A stretch of 53,683 bases of DNA. Origin: Lachnospiraceae bacterium. GTDB lineage: Bacteria; Bacillota; Clostridia; Lachnospirales; Lachnospiraceae. Below the pieces are notes generated by a model, which worked only from the letters and a program-made list of their open reading frames with translations, ran no database searches and had not been told where the DNA came from. The translations under genes and the position numbers were made by a program. Positions 27,121 to 36,185 of this stretch are shown here, piece after piece. Every line of letters begins with the position of its first letter. Position 1 is the stretch's first letter. The stretch spans positions 1 to 53,683 of the forward strand of contig SVEM01000009.1 of NCBI GenBank assembly GCA_015057375.1, given 5' to 3'.

Positions 27121-27762
27121 TTATTTATTCAAAATATTCATAACGCCTTCTTTAATATCCTTCATTCCCTGAATCGTAGGATGGCCAAATGTTTTATCAA
27201 TGTTGTCAAATGTCACGGGTGTTATGCCATACTTTTCGCAAGCCTGATGCATACAAGAAGTAATTTCCGGCTTAAGCTCTGTGTTTATAAGACAATAGAT
27301 TTCTGCCTGTGGTAACGTTTCCTTCAAAAGATTTAGGAAATAACATATCGCAGGCAACACAAAATACAACTCTTCCTCTTTCCAATTGCTGTACTTTATT
27401 TCGCCCAACGGCGCATCTGACCAGGTATCATTTGTTCCGCCAAATACAAAAACCATGTCAATTTTGTTTTTGACAAAAAATCCTTCTGCAATAAGCTGTT
27501 TCAATCTGTATATAAATGAAGATGATTTGGAACAGTCTACATTGTCATATCCCGTATACCCAATGGTCGAACCGGACCAGCTGTTATTTAAAATAATATT
27601 CAAGTTCGCTTCTGCTGCAACCTGATGCCACCAGGTCTGAGAAACCTTTGTTACATCGGTATCCGCAAGCCCATTTTCAGAATAATATATGTCATAGCCC
27701 TCCGGCACAAATCCTTCAAATGTTGAATAACTGTCGCCAAAAATTATAGTATTGTTTTTCAA
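27121..27762 (-). CDS. SGNH/GDSL-type hydrolase
   Basis: 213 residues with no signal peptide. SGNH blocks are visible: block I FGDSYS with the nucleophile Ser11, the Gly of block II near WSGSTIGY, block III VFGGTNDTW, and the catalytic His in FGHPTIQGM. Such enzymes hydrolyse esters, for example acyl or acetyl groups on carbohydrates or lipids. It has its own promoter and no coupled neighbour; the DUF4375 gene starts 22 bases after its stop. Substrate unknown. Confidence 0.88.
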   Translation of the reverse strand: MKNNTIIFGDSYSTFEGFVPEGYDIYYSENGLADTDVTKVSQTWWHQVAAEANLNIILNNSWSGSTIGYTGYDNVDCSKSSSFIYRLKQLIAEGFFVKNKIDMVFVFGGTNDTWSDAPLGEIKYSNWKEEELYFVLPAICYFLNLLKETLPQAEIYCLINTELKPEITSCMHQACEKYGITPVTFDNIDKTFGHPTIQGMKDIKEGVMNILNK

Positions 27763-27797
27763 AATATTTTTTCTCCTAACGTTACAATCTCGAATAA

Positions 27798-27825
27798 ATT
27801 ATAACACAATTAATTTCAAAATCAA
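27798..27825 (-). promoter_or_regulatory. Promoter of the SGNH hydrolase gene
   Basis: Minus-strand TTGATT, 16-base spacer, consensus TATAAT, about 36 bases before the start codon. Confidence 0.7.
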
Positions 27826-27981
27826 AAAACTGCTAAAAATCCCCAACAATTCTTTTAACTATCCTGTCTTTTATCTAATATAATAAAGTACAAATAATTT
27901 TTTTAATGATATATATAAACTGATTATTGATTTATCTGACACAAGAGTCGCCATTTTGCTATAAACAACACCTTCATCTCC

Positions 27982-28010
27982 TTGTATTCTTATGCTAACC
28001 GCTATATAAT
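27982..28010 (+). promoter_or_regulatory. Promoter of the ten-gene kinase/peptide operon
   Basis: TTGTAT, 17-base spacer, consensus TATAAT, about 38 bases before the first start codon. No other clear promoter or terminator is seen until 37403, so it probably drives all ten genes. The rest of 27826-27981 is AT-rich without a visible gene. Confidence 0.75.
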
Positions 28011-28047
28011 ATAATTGGTGTATTTTAATTGAATGAAAGAGGAAAAT

Positions 28048-28869
28048 ATGCGATATTTAAGAATATTTACAATTGTGTTTTTTTTGGGCGCTTGTTCCCT
28101 TTTTGGATGGACATTACATGTAGTATCTCAGCAGGATACGGTGATTCCTGAGATTCACGATTCTATAGGCGAACTTCATTTGCATGCATCAGAAGATCCT
28201 TCTTCTTTACTCGAAGGACTTACTGCTGTTGATGACAAAGACGGCGACTTGACGGATCAAATTATAATTGAGCGTCATTCACGTTTTACTGAACCCGGCG
28301 TGTGTCGTGTCAGTTATGTTGTTTTTGATCATAGCAATAATTTCTGTCGTTATGAGAGAACTGTAATATATGATGATTATCAACCACCAAGATTACATTT
28401 GGATATGCCTCTTTTATACCGAACCGGAGAAACCATATTCTTATTAGACAGATTTCGTCTGTATGACTGTATAGACGGAGATATTACACATAAATTAAAG
28501 TTAGAGTCTTCTAATGTTCCTGACAGCACAGAGGGTATTTATGAAATTGAACTCCGCGCTACAAACAATTACGGGCACGATGTTTGGGCGAAAGTACCTA
28601 TAAACATTGCAGATTATTCTGCCGATGCTCCTCAGATTACTCTGAAACAGTATTTAGTATACACTAAGGTTGGTCAGGCCGTTGACCCATTGACATATGT
28701 AAAGTCCGTTGTGAATAGTGAAGGTGCCCCCATGTCCGTTTCCGACATTCGGTTTGTCAGCCAAGTCGACCTGTCAAAAAGTGGTGGCGGTCAGATCCGA
28801 TTAGAAGTTACAGATGATAAAGGCATTACCGGCGTTACTTACTTAACAGTTATTGTAGAGGAAATTTAA
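28048..28869 (+). CDS. Membrane-anchored Ig-like (DUF5011-type) protein, first gene of the operon
   Basis: 273 residues from ATG at 28048, five bases after AGAGG; an upstream ATG at 28033 has no ribosome site. An N-terminal membrane helix is followed by about three Ig-like repeats; the first has AVDDKDGDLTDQI, the mark of DUF5011/HYR-like surface domains. It should sit outside the membrane beside the Wzz-type kinases encoded next, 5 bases downstream. Similar proteins precede capsule-type kinase genes in some Firmicutes. Likely a structural or sensor partner; no enzyme motif. Confidence 0.75.
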   Translation: MRYLRIFTIVFFLGACSLFGWTLHVVSQQDTVIPEIHDSIGELHLHASEDPSSLLEGLTAVDDKDGDLTDQIIIERHSRFTEPGVCRVSYVVFDHSNNFCRYERTVIYDDYQPPRLHLDMPLLYRTGETIFLLDRFRLYDCIDGDITHKLKLESSNVPDSTEGIYEIELRATNNYGHDVWAKVPINIADYSADAPQITLKQYLVYTKVGQAVDPLTYVKSVVNSEGAPMSVSDIRFVSQVDLSKSGGGQIRLEVTDDKGITGVTYLTVIVEEI

Positions 28870-28874
28870 AGTTC

Positions 28875-30275
28875 ATGAATAATACATATTTTTTGAATCT
28901 TGATGAGATACACATACCTATAATTATTAAAGACGTTCTGAAAAACTTTTGGCTTGCAATTCTGGCTGTAATTTCAGTATGTATTTTTGTTTTTGCTTAT
29001 CGTACTTTAGTTTATCAATCAACATATACAACCGAAACAACTTTTGTAATATCACCAAAAAGCAACGGCTCCTATGTAAGCTTTTATGCATCCTTAAACA
29101 CAGCCAACGAAATGGCCGAAGTATTTCAGGAGGTTTTTACAAGCGATGTATTAAAGAGAATGATACTGGAAGATTTAGACGAACCAAATCTAAATTTTTC
29201 CGTTTCCTGTTCTGTTGCTAAAGGCACAAATATTCTTTGTGTATACACTAATGCAAACACACCGGTGCAATCACATATGGCGATGCAATCCCTATTAAAT
29301 AACTATCGCGAAGTTTCCGGTTATTTATTCGGTGGAGTTGTTTTAGATATACTTAAAACCCCTCAGATACCAATATCTCCATCAAATCCTCCGAACATTC
29401 GACGCATGATGCTTATTGGTTCGTTTATAGCAATTGTTTTTATGCTATGTCTTGTTGTCCTTTTTTCAATTTTGAGACCTACAGTTAAAACTATTCAAAG
29501 CGCCAAAAGACATTTAGGGGAATCACCTCTCGGAGTTCTTTATAAAGAAGAGCGCCCTTTGCATTGGTTAAGAAGAGAAAGCAAAAAAGCTCCTTTGATT
29601 ACAGATGCCGGGATTAGTTTTCAGTACACAGAGACGGTTTTAAAATTTACACATAAGCTGCAACATAAAATGTCAAAGAATAATCAGAAGGTGCTTTTGG
29701 TAACCAGCGTTGCGGAAAACGAAGGAAAATCGGCTATATCGGCAAATTTAGCTTTGGCATTGGCAGAGCACGGATACAAAGTAGCCTTAGTGGATATGGA
29801 CTTACGTCGTCCGGCTATTTATAAAATATTCCGAAGACACTCTAAAATTGATTTGTTTTCTTGTTTTTCAACGGAGTTGCCAGAATCCCTTGATGGCCCA
29901 GACAAGCTGCATATTTTGTGTTCTCGCAAACCCTGTACTGATATCAGCAAGATTTTACATAGTCCTGAACTTTTTAAATTATTAGATATGCTTCGTCAAA
30001 AAATGGATTATATAATAATGGATAGTTCCCCTTACACGGTTGCTGCAGATACCGGTATATTGTTGCAACATGCAGACGGATGTGTGCTGGTTGTGCGACA
30101 AGACTGGGCACCACACAAGGTGTGTAGTGATGTGGCGGAAGATTTAGATACAAGCAAAGCTGATTATTTAGGATATATATATAACCACTATCAGGAAAAA
30201 CGTTTTATTAATCAACCGAAAAGATATTATCGAAAGTATGGTTACTATGACACAAGACATGTGGAGGAGCAATAA
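28875..30275 (+). CDS. Wzz/BY-kinase fusion 1 (polysaccharide co-polymerase / tyrosine autokinase)
   Basis: 466 residues. Two membrane helices (about 22-42 and 175-197) enclose an extracellular Wzz-like domain with the proline-rich PISPSNPPN just before helix 2. The cytoplasmic BY-kinase domain has Walker A ENEGKS with K285, Walker A' VDMDLRRP and Walker B IIMDSSP. The C-terminus is a tyrosine cluster (YYRKYGYYDTRH) where autophosphorylation would occur. Such kinases usually set exopolysaccharide chain length with a CpsB phosphatase. No glycosyltransferase follows. Its stop overlaps the next start (TAATG). Confidence 0.93.
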   Translation: MNNTYFLNLDEIHIPIIIKDVLKNFWLAILAVISVCIFVFAYRTLVYQSTYTTETTFVISPKSNGSYVSFYASLNTANEMAEVFQEVFTSDVLKRMILEDLDEPNLNFSVSCSVAKGTNILCVYTNANTPVQSHMAMQSLLNNYREVSGYLFGGVVLDILKTPQIPISPSNPPNIRRMMLIGSFIAIVFMLCLVVLFSILRPTVKTIQSAKRHLGESPLGVLYKEERPLHWLRRESKKAPLITDAGISFQYTETVLKFTHKLQHKMSKNNQKVLLVTSVAENEGKSAISANLALALAEHGYKVALVDMDLRRPAIYKIFRRHSKIDLFSCFSTELPESLDGPDKLHILCSRKPCTDISKILHSPELFKLLDMLRQKMDYIIMDSSPYTVAADTGILLQHADGCVLVVRQDWAPHKVCSDVAEDLDTSKADYLGYIYNHYQEKRFINQPKRYYRKYGYYDTRHVEEQ

Positions 30276-31819
30276 TGAATCAGGATCCAACGAAACATAA
30301 TGACACAGATGAAATAGAAATAGATCTTGTACGTATTTGCATAAATCTTCTTCGTGCATTGAAGAAAGTTTGGCCGGCCGTACTGGTTCTTACTGTTTTG
30401 GGTGCTGTAGTTGTTACATTTCTGCAGCAAAAAACGTTTGTGCCATCATACAGGGCATATTGTTCTTTTTCGGTTCGGGTTATCAACAAATCAACCCTAA
30501 ATGACACAAACTCACTTTATGCAATTTACTACGACAAAGATTTGGCCGAACAGCTGGATAAGACGTTTTCTTATCTATTATCCAGCGATATATTAACGGA
30601 AGAAATCAAGGAATATTTGGGCGAAGAATATGTAAATGGTAACATCCAGGCCAACTGCATTAAAGGATCAAATATTTTTGTCCTGAACACTTATAGCAAC
30701 TCTCCTGAAAATGCCGGCAAATTGTTAAATGCCGTGATGTCCGTTCATCAGGACGTAGCTGAATATGTTGTCGGAGATTTGGAAATGGATGTTATCGAAG
30801 AACCGATAATCTCAAATAAACCATACAATACACCTAATCGTATAAAAGGAATTATGATAGGCGGGGCTTTGGGCTTTGTTCTCAGCATGGGGCTTCTATG
30901 TATATATGCCTTTTTAAAGCGTACTGTATTAAACCCTGAAGACTTGGAAAAATACTTAAACATGCCATGTTTTGGTATTATTCCCCTGTTTCAAATGAAA
31001 AACCATCGTAGGAGTCCATTTTTTTTCGGCACTGATATACACGAACAGAGCGAGTTTAGCGAATGTATACGTGGTATAGCTCGCAGGGTCGAACATGCCA
31101 TGAAAGAAAAAAATGCAAAGGTCCTTTTAATTACCAGTACAGCACCCGGAGAAGGAAAAACAACGTTGTGCCACAGTCTTGCAGAAACATTTGCTTACTG
31201 GGGGCAAAAAGTCATTGCATTTGACGGAGATTTACGCAGACCTTCCTTATGGAAATGCTTTGAAATTAAAGATAAAGTTATGGATATGGAAAGCGTTCTT
31301 CTTGGCAAAGCTCCAAAAGAATCTATTATCTGTCCTCAGGAAAATCGCAGCCTTACTCTTGTAGGAAACACGGTTGTCGTTGAAAAATCTACGGTCATCA
31401 TTGATTCACCTGCTATGAAGGAAATGATCTCCGATTTATCTGAGGAGGCAGACATTTTAATTATTGATTCTCCTCCTTGCGAGCAAATAATAGACGCCTC
31501 TCTTTTTCAACAGTATGCTGATTGTGTTTTATATGTAGTTCAACAAGATCGCATTCCTATTGATGAAATTACAGCTGCAGCAGAAACTCTTTGTCATGAT
31601 GAAAATAAGCTTTTGAGTTATGTTATGAATGGTGTGCAACACCATGTTCAGGGATACGGAAAATATGGTTATGGCAAATACGGTGGTTATTACGGTAGAT
31701 ACAGCAAATATGGCAGATACGGTAAATATAGCAACAAAACATATGGCAACAAGCCATACGGTTCCTATAGTAATTATACTTATACAGAACGATCTGAAAG
31801 GGGTAACATAAGACGATAA
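30275..31819 (+). CDS. Wzz/BY-kinase fusion 2 with an extended Tyr/Gly-rich tail
   Basis: 514 residues, same layout as its neighbour: Wzz-type helices near residues 30-48 and 190-212, then a BY-kinase domain with Walker A APGEGKTT (K295), Walker A' FDGDLRRP and Walker B IIDSPPC. The tail is unusual: residues 461-514 hold 15 tyrosines in YGK/YGG/YGR units, far more than the usual four to seven. It forms a pair with kinase 1 and shares a base with its stop codon. The two proteins are similar only in plan, not recent duplicates. Confidence 0.93.
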   Translation: MNQDPTKHNDTDEIEIDLVRICINLLRALKKVWPAVLVLTVLGAVVVTFLQQKTFVPSYRAYCSFSVRVINKSTLNDTNSLYAIYYDKDLAEQLDKTFSYLLSSDILTEEIKEYLGEEYVNGNIQANCIKGSNIFVLNTYSNSPENAGKLLNAVMSVHQDVAEYVVGDLEMDVIEEPIISNKPYNTPNRIKGIMIGGALGFVLSMGLLCIYAFLKRTVLNPEDLEKYLNMPCFGIIPLFQMKNHRRSPFFFGTDIHEQSEFSECIRGIARRVEHAMKEKNAKVLLITSTAPGEGKTTLCHSLAETFAYWGQKVIAFDGDLRRPSLWKCFEIKDKVMDMESVLLGKAPKESIICPQENRSLTLVGNTVVVEKSTVIIDSPAMKEMISDLSEEADILIIDSPPCEQIIDASLFQQYADCVLYVVQQDRIPIDEITAAAETLCHDENKLLSYVMNGVQHHVQGYGKYGYGKYGGYYGRYSKYGRYGKYSNKTYGNKPYGSYSNYTYTERSERGNIRR

Positions 31820-33567
31820 TCCAAATTAAAAAACTGATTCGAAAACTTAAAGATGGTACATTTTTACGTGAATTACATTGGATCAGCAACTATAGTCGAA
31901 AGTACTTAAGTGCAATAGTCTGGTATATAACACTTGGTGTTGTAAGCACTATTTTGGGACTATGGGCAAGCGTTATCAGCAAAGACATTATTGATATTGT
32001 TACCGGTTGCCAAACCGGATATGTTGTTTGGGCAGCAATTGCCTTTGCAACAATGCAATTGGTAAAAATAATCCTCTCTGCTGTTACCGGCAGAATATCA
32101 GCCAAGGTGCAGTTGCGTATTAGCCAGGAAATTCGGGCAGATGTATTCAAAAAAATCATGTATTCACAATGGGAACCACTTTCCCAATTTCATTCCGGAG
32201 ACCTTTTGACACGGTCCGGCAGAGATACTGACACGGTATCCGCCAGTGTTATAAGCTGGGTTCCCTCGCTTGTTGTGAATTTACTGCAATTTATAGGAAC
32301 ATTTCTTGTATTGTTTTTCTATGATAGCACTTTAGCAGTATTAGCCTTAGCAAGCGCTCCTGTTACTCTGCTTATGTCTGCGTTTTTTGCAAAACGCATT
32401 AGAAAATATAGCAAAGAAATGCGTAACATTGGGTCCGAAATGACTTCTTTTCATGCAGAAGCCCTACAAAATGTTGAGTCTATCAAATCCTTTAATGCGA
32501 TAGATGCATATTATGAAAAATTACTAAAAGTACAGAGAAAGCAAAAGGTTGCCACACTGGACTACAATCGATTTTCAATTATGTCCTCCTCATTTCTTTC
32601 ACTTGTAGGCATGGTTGTTGGAGGAGTTTGCTTTTTTTGGAGTGTATATCGACTTTGGACTAACCATATTACTTTTGGTGAAATGACACTTTTCCTACAA
32701 CTTTCGGGAAGTTTGTCAGGTTCCTTTAATGCACTGGTGTCTCTTGTACCCACTGCAATTACGGCCGCAACAGCTGCAGGACGAATTATGGATGTCACCC
32801 AGTTGCCGCCTGAGAGGTTTGAATGCCAAGATGAGATACATCATATTCTGAATTCCGGCAAAAAAACAGTTTGGATTCAAGCAGATAATTTGAATTTCTC
32901 TTATAATTCCGGCAAGACTGTATTTAAAAATGCCAATTTTCAAGCAGCACCGGGCGAAATTGTGGCATTTGTGGGACCTTCCGGCGAAGGTAAGACTACA
33001 TTACTCAGATTGCTGCTTGGCATTGTAACAGCGGAGCAAGGAGGAATACAGATCAAAGGAGGAACTCCAGAGATTATAATGCATTCCTCTTCATTCACAC
33101 GTAATATTTTTTCGTATGTACCTCAGGATAATATTCTTTTTTCAGGTACTATTGCCGAAAACCTGCGCATTATCAATCCTACCGGAACAGATGACGAATT
33201 GAACAAAGCATTACAGGTTGTCTGTGCCTATGATTTTGTAAATAATTTGCCGGATGGAATTTACACTCAGATTGGAGAACGAGGTCACGGATTATCTGAA
33301 GGACAAATACAGAGACTTTCTATTGCACGCGCACTCCTTTCTAACGCACCGGTACTTCTTTTAGATGAGGCTACAAGCGCACTTGATATAGACACCGAGA
33401 GAACACTCTTAAATAATATCATTGAATATAAAAAGGATTGCACATGCATTGTAACTACACATAGACCTTCAGTGTTAGAAGTTTGCCATCGGGTTTATCA
33501 AATTGGCAACAAAACAGTCACTTTAATGAACAAAACAGAAGTAAACAATCTGATTAACAAATTTTAA
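31816..33567 (+). CDS. ABC exporter (half transporter, fused membrane and ATPase domains)
   Basis: About 583 residues if read from 31816, the usual length of a half exporter. Six membrane helices come first, then the nucleotide-binding domain with GPSGEGKTT, Q-loop (VPQDNILF), signature LSEGQIQR and Walker B LLLDEATSALD. There is no C39 peptidase domain. No ATG, GTG or TTG precedes 31954, where a TTG would delete helix 1. The coding frame clearly extends upstream (KKLIRKLKDGTFLRELHW) to an ATA overlapping the kinase stop codon, 12 bases after AAAGGGG. The likely start is ATA (31816) or CTG (31834). It is the probable exporter of the peptide product. Confidence 0.93.
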   Translation: MIQIKKLIRKLKDGTFLRELHWISNYSRKYLSAIVWYITLGVVSTILGLWASVISKDIIDIVTGCQTGYVVWAAIAFATMQLVKIILSAVTGRISAKVQLRISQEIRADVFKKIMYSQWEPLSQFHSGDLLTRSGRDTDTVSASVISWVPSLVVNLLQFIGTFLVLFFYDSTLAVLALASAPVTLLMSAFFAKRIRKYSKEMRNIGSEMTSFHAEALQNVESIKSFNAIDAYYEKLLKVQRKQKVATLDYNRFSIMSSSFLSLVGMVVGGVCFFWSVYRLWTNHITFGEMTLFLQLSGSLSGSFNALVSLVPTAITAATAAGRIMDVTQLPPERFECQDEIHHILNSGKKTVWIQADNLNFSYNSGKTVFKNANFQAAPGEIVAFVGPSGEGKTTLLRLLLGIVTAEQGGIQIKGGTPEIIMHSSSFTRNIFSYVPQDNILFSGTIAENLRIINPTGTDDELNKALQVVCAYDFVNNLPDGIYTQIGERGHGLSEGQIQRLSIARALLSNAPVLLLDEATSALDIDTERTLLNNIIEYKKDCTCIVTTHRPSVLEVCHRVYQIGNKTVTLMNKTEVNNLINKF

Positions 33568-33603
33568 AATAAAGTTTTTGAACACAAGAACGGAGCAAGG
33601 GAT

Positions 33604-33909
33604 ATGAGCATTGAAGATAAGTATTATCAGGTTAGTGAAGGTTATTTGCACCGCAAGGTGGCAAATAATGATGTATTAATCTCTGTTGGCGCAAATATAG
33701 CTAATTTTAACGGATATATCACACTTAATTCGACTGCCTCTTTTCTTTGGGACGTAATGTCTACCCCACAGAGTGCGAGGCAGTTGGTACAAGCATTGAT
33801 TGAGGAATTTGACGTTTCCGAGGAGACAGCCCAACAGGATGTGGAGGCATTTTTACAAATGCTCCAAAAAGAATCAATGATAACGGAGTGTAGTTATGAA
33901 ATATCTTGA
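33604..33909 (+). CDS. PqqD-like peptide-recognition protein (RRE)
   Basis: 101 residues. It matches the PqqD fold: an N-terminal beta hairpin, then a central NSTASFLWDVM helix and a C-terminal helical pair (EEFDVSEETAQQDVEAFLQML). In RiPP pathways PqqD-type proteins bind the leader of the precursor and bring it to the radical SAM enzyme. The radical SAM gene starts inside its 3' end (14-base overlap), which supports a direct partnership. Confident on family; partner by position. Confidence 0.9.
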   Translation: MSIEDKYYQVSEGYLHRKVANNDVLISVGANIANFNGYITLNSTASFLWDVMSTPQSARQLVQALIEEFDVSEETAQQDVEAFLQMLQKESMITECSYEIS

Positions 33910-34972
33910 AAAAATGCCGCTCAGATCTCCGATAAATGGTACTCTTGAATTGACGTTAAGGTGTAACTTAAAATGTAAAATGTGTATGTTTCGTCACGGT
34001 GATGATGAAAATGCACAACTTTCAAACAACGAACTTACAGTTGAACAATGGAAAAATATTGGTTACCAACTTAGAGATGCAGGAACCCTGAATCTGTTAA
34101 TTACCGGAGGAGAACCATTACTTCATCGAGACTTTTGCGAAATTTACAGTAATATTTATCAGCTTGGTTTTATTATAACCTTGTATACAAATGCAACACT
34201 TGTAAACGAGCAGATACTTAATACACTTCAACAGTATCCTCCCCACCGTATAGGCATCACACTATACGGGGCTTCGAATGATACCTATAACATTCTTTGC
34301 AAGTGTAACAATGGTTTTGATAAGGCATTAGAAGGCGCACGTGCATTATCTAAACTGCCATCTGCTTTAGAATTTCGAATGACCGTTGTTCAGGATAATT
34401 TAAATGATGTAGATGCTCTTGAAACGTTGATAAAAAAAGAATTTGGTCTGCCTGTTACTTACACAAATACTGTTTTTCAGAGTGTCAGAGGTGGCTGTAT
34501 GTCGGTTTCACAATGCCGCTTGACACCCGAACAAAATTTGAATATGATTACTCAAAGGATAGTAGCAAAAGTTAAAGAATTATTGCCACCCGAAAGAAGA
34601 AACAATATTGAGTTACGGTTAGTCGATGCATGCAAGGAATATCATACGAATAATGTGAGATACACTTTGCTTGGCTGTAGCGGAGGAATGGATAGCTATA
34701 CCATAACTTATGATGGCAAACTGCTTGGTTGTCAGATGCTCGACTGTTTTAAAACGGATATTATAGCGTTAGGTTTTGATACAGCTTGGAAGGAATGGCC
34801 ATATACTGTTCGTTTGCCCAAAAGCATCGAAGAGTGTTCCTCTTGTCCCCACATAAATTTATGTCAAGTATGTCCCGGTGTCCGTATGGCAGAAACCGGA
34901 AACCTGCATGACAAACCACAATACATTTGTGATTTAACTAAACTGTTGGCATTAAAGAAAGGAGAAGATTGA
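33896..34972 (+). CDS. Radical SAM/SPASM peptide-modifying enzyme
   Basis: 358 residues. The radical SAM motif is C23-x3-C27-x2-C30 (RCNLKCKMCMF), followed by ITGGEP. The C-terminal SPASM region carries many cysteines: LGCSGG, LGCQMLDCF, and CSSCPHINLCQVCPG ending with YICDL, for extra iron-sulfur clusters. This class modifies RiPP precursors by thioether, C-C or epimerising chemistry; which one cannot be told from sequence. It lacks a fused recognition domain, in line with the separate PqqD protein. The precursor-like gene starts two bases after its stop. Confidence 0.93.
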   Translation: MKYLEKMPLRSPINGTLELTLRCNLKCKMCMFRHGDDENAQLSNNELTVEQWKNIGYQLRDAGTLNLLITGGEPLLHRDFCEIYSNIYQLGFIITLYTNATLVNEQILNTLQQYPPHRIGITLYGASNDTYNILCKCNNGFDKALEGARALSKLPSALEFRMTVVQDNLNDVDALETLIKKEFGLPVTYTNTVFQSVRGGCMSVSQCRLTPEQNLNMITQRIVAKVKELLPPERRNNIELRLVDACKEYHTNNVRYTLLGCSGGMDSYTITYDGKLLGCQMLDCFKTDIIALGFDTAWKEWPYTVRLPKSIEECSSCPHINLCQVCPGVRMAETGNLHDKPQYICDLTKLLALKKGED

Positions 34973-34973
34973 T

Positions 34974-35315
34974 ATGAAACGCATTTACGAAAAACCAACT
35001 ATGCACTGGAATCCTGTTCTTAGCCAACGTGCTGTCGCCGATGTATGTTGGGCATATGCAAATAATAAACAGCCTTTCTATTATAACACTTATGGCCTGG
35101 GATACGCAGAGTTATACGCCATATCCGGCGGTTGTACCCGTGACGTTGTTTTTGGAATTACATATATACCTGAAAGCATGAGTGCAGAAGACAGAGCACT
35201 CGCTGATGCTGATATGCAAAGAGTTATCGCACAAATAAAGGCCGAGATGCCCGCCAAGCCAAACAATTTCAAAGGATCACCATTTGTACCTGATACAGAT
35301 CCTTCATGGAGTTAA
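34974..35315 (+). CDS. Putative RiPP-like precursor, Tyr-rich small protein
   Basis: 113 residues, with the best ribosome site of the operon (AAAGGAG). The N-terminus MKRIYEKP has a Y-x-x-P element like leaders recognised by PqqD-type proteins. Residues 25-65 are rich in Tyr (28, 36, 37, 40, 44, 48, 64) and Gly and hold both cysteines (C25, C54). The C-terminal half is charged and ends in Ser (DPSWS). I recognise no family. Its place between the radical SAM and HprK-like genes makes it the best candidate substrate; HprK-like kinases of lasso-peptide clusters phosphorylate a C-terminal Ser. It is longer than most RiPP precursors, and an accessory role is possible. Confidence 0.6.
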   Translation: MKRIYEKPTMHWNPVLSQRAVADVCWAYANNKQPFYYNTYGLGYAELYAISGGCTRDVVFGITYIPESMSAEDRALADADMQRVIAQIKAEMPAKPNNFKGSPFVPDTDPSWS

Positions 35316-35316
35316 T

Positions 35317-36183
35317 ATGGATAAATTGTATAAGATTGGGCCTGCCATTTTGGCATTTCAGAGTTTTCCACATAATAATTTATGGCCCTTCCGCGAGTGG
35401 AAACTGGATTCATACAGTATAGACACCGGAAATCCGGACATAGTTGTAAAATACGATATTACCCCTATCAAACCCGGCAGTACACCTTTGCAGACAGAAA
35501 ATTTCCTTCACGTCCGCCGGGAAATGTATGAATTACCTGACGGCAGTATACTATGGCAACAATTGAATCTACCTCTTGAAGAATTACAGTTACAATTTGT
35601 TATGTCACCTAACGGTCGACAAATTACATTAACCTATGATAATACTCCCACACTGGGAATTGGCGCATTAGAATCATTAACATTTTTGATTTTTTATGCC
35701 TTTTTATATCATCAGATTCTTTCTTTTCATGGAGTTTTAATAGAAGAAGGCGGAAACGGATTCTTATTATGCGCTCCATCAGGAGAGGGGAAAACGACTC
35801 ACGCAAGAATGTGGCGCGATTATAAAAATGCTCTAATTCTTAATGGTGACAGAGCGACTTGTTTTTTTGACGGTCACCAATGGATGGGCTTTGGAACTCC
35901 CTGGTGTGGCACCAGCGGAGAATATATAAACCGACAAGTACCGATTAAAGCAATTGTCATCTTAAGCAGAGGAGTAGAAAATCAAGCATTCCCTGTTAAT
36001 GGACCATCCTTATTGGACTATGTACTTCCTCATGTGTTGTGTCCTAGCTGGAATCGGGATTTCACTGAAAAAATGTTAACACTATTGGACGAATTCTTAA
36101 AAAGGGTTCCTGTATTACATCTGCAATGTACAGCCGATATCCAAGCCGTAGATGTCCTCAAAAACGCAATGGAGAATCTATAA
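35317..36183 (+). CDS. HprK-like kinase of peptide-maturation type
   Basis: 288 residues from ATG at 35317, five bases after GGAG and one base after the previous stop. The C-terminal domain has a P-loop APSGEGKTT with K159 and downstream NGDRATCF and FGTPWCGTSGEY segments, the pattern of HPr-kinase/PEPCK-type enzymes found in RiPP loci. The N-terminal ~140 residues are beta-rich and unassigned. Related PadeK/ThcoK enzymes phosphorylate the C-terminal serine of lasso-peptide precursors (family knowledge). No PTS genes surround it, so a role in carbon control is unlikely. Confidence 0.85.
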   Translation: MDKLYKIGPAILAFQSFPHNNLWPFREWKLDSYSIDTGNPDIVVKYDITPIKPGSTPLQTENFLHVRREMYELPDGSILWQQLNLPLEELQLQFVMSPNGRQITLTYDNTPTLGIGALESLTFLIFYAFLYHQILSFHGVLIEEGGNGFLLCAPSGEGKTTHARMWRDYKNALILNGDRATCFFDGHQWMGFGTPWCGTSGEYINRQVPIKAIVILSRGVENQAFPVNGPSLLDYVLPHVLCPSWNRDFTEKMLTLLDEFLKRVPVLHLQCTADIQAVDVLKNAMENL

Positions 36184-36185
36184 CT

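Noticed and set aside
28875-31819. Capsule/exopolysaccharide biosynthesis cluster
   Set aside because: Kinases and phosphatase fit, but no glycosyltransferase, flippase or polymerase is present; peptide-maturation genes lie in between.
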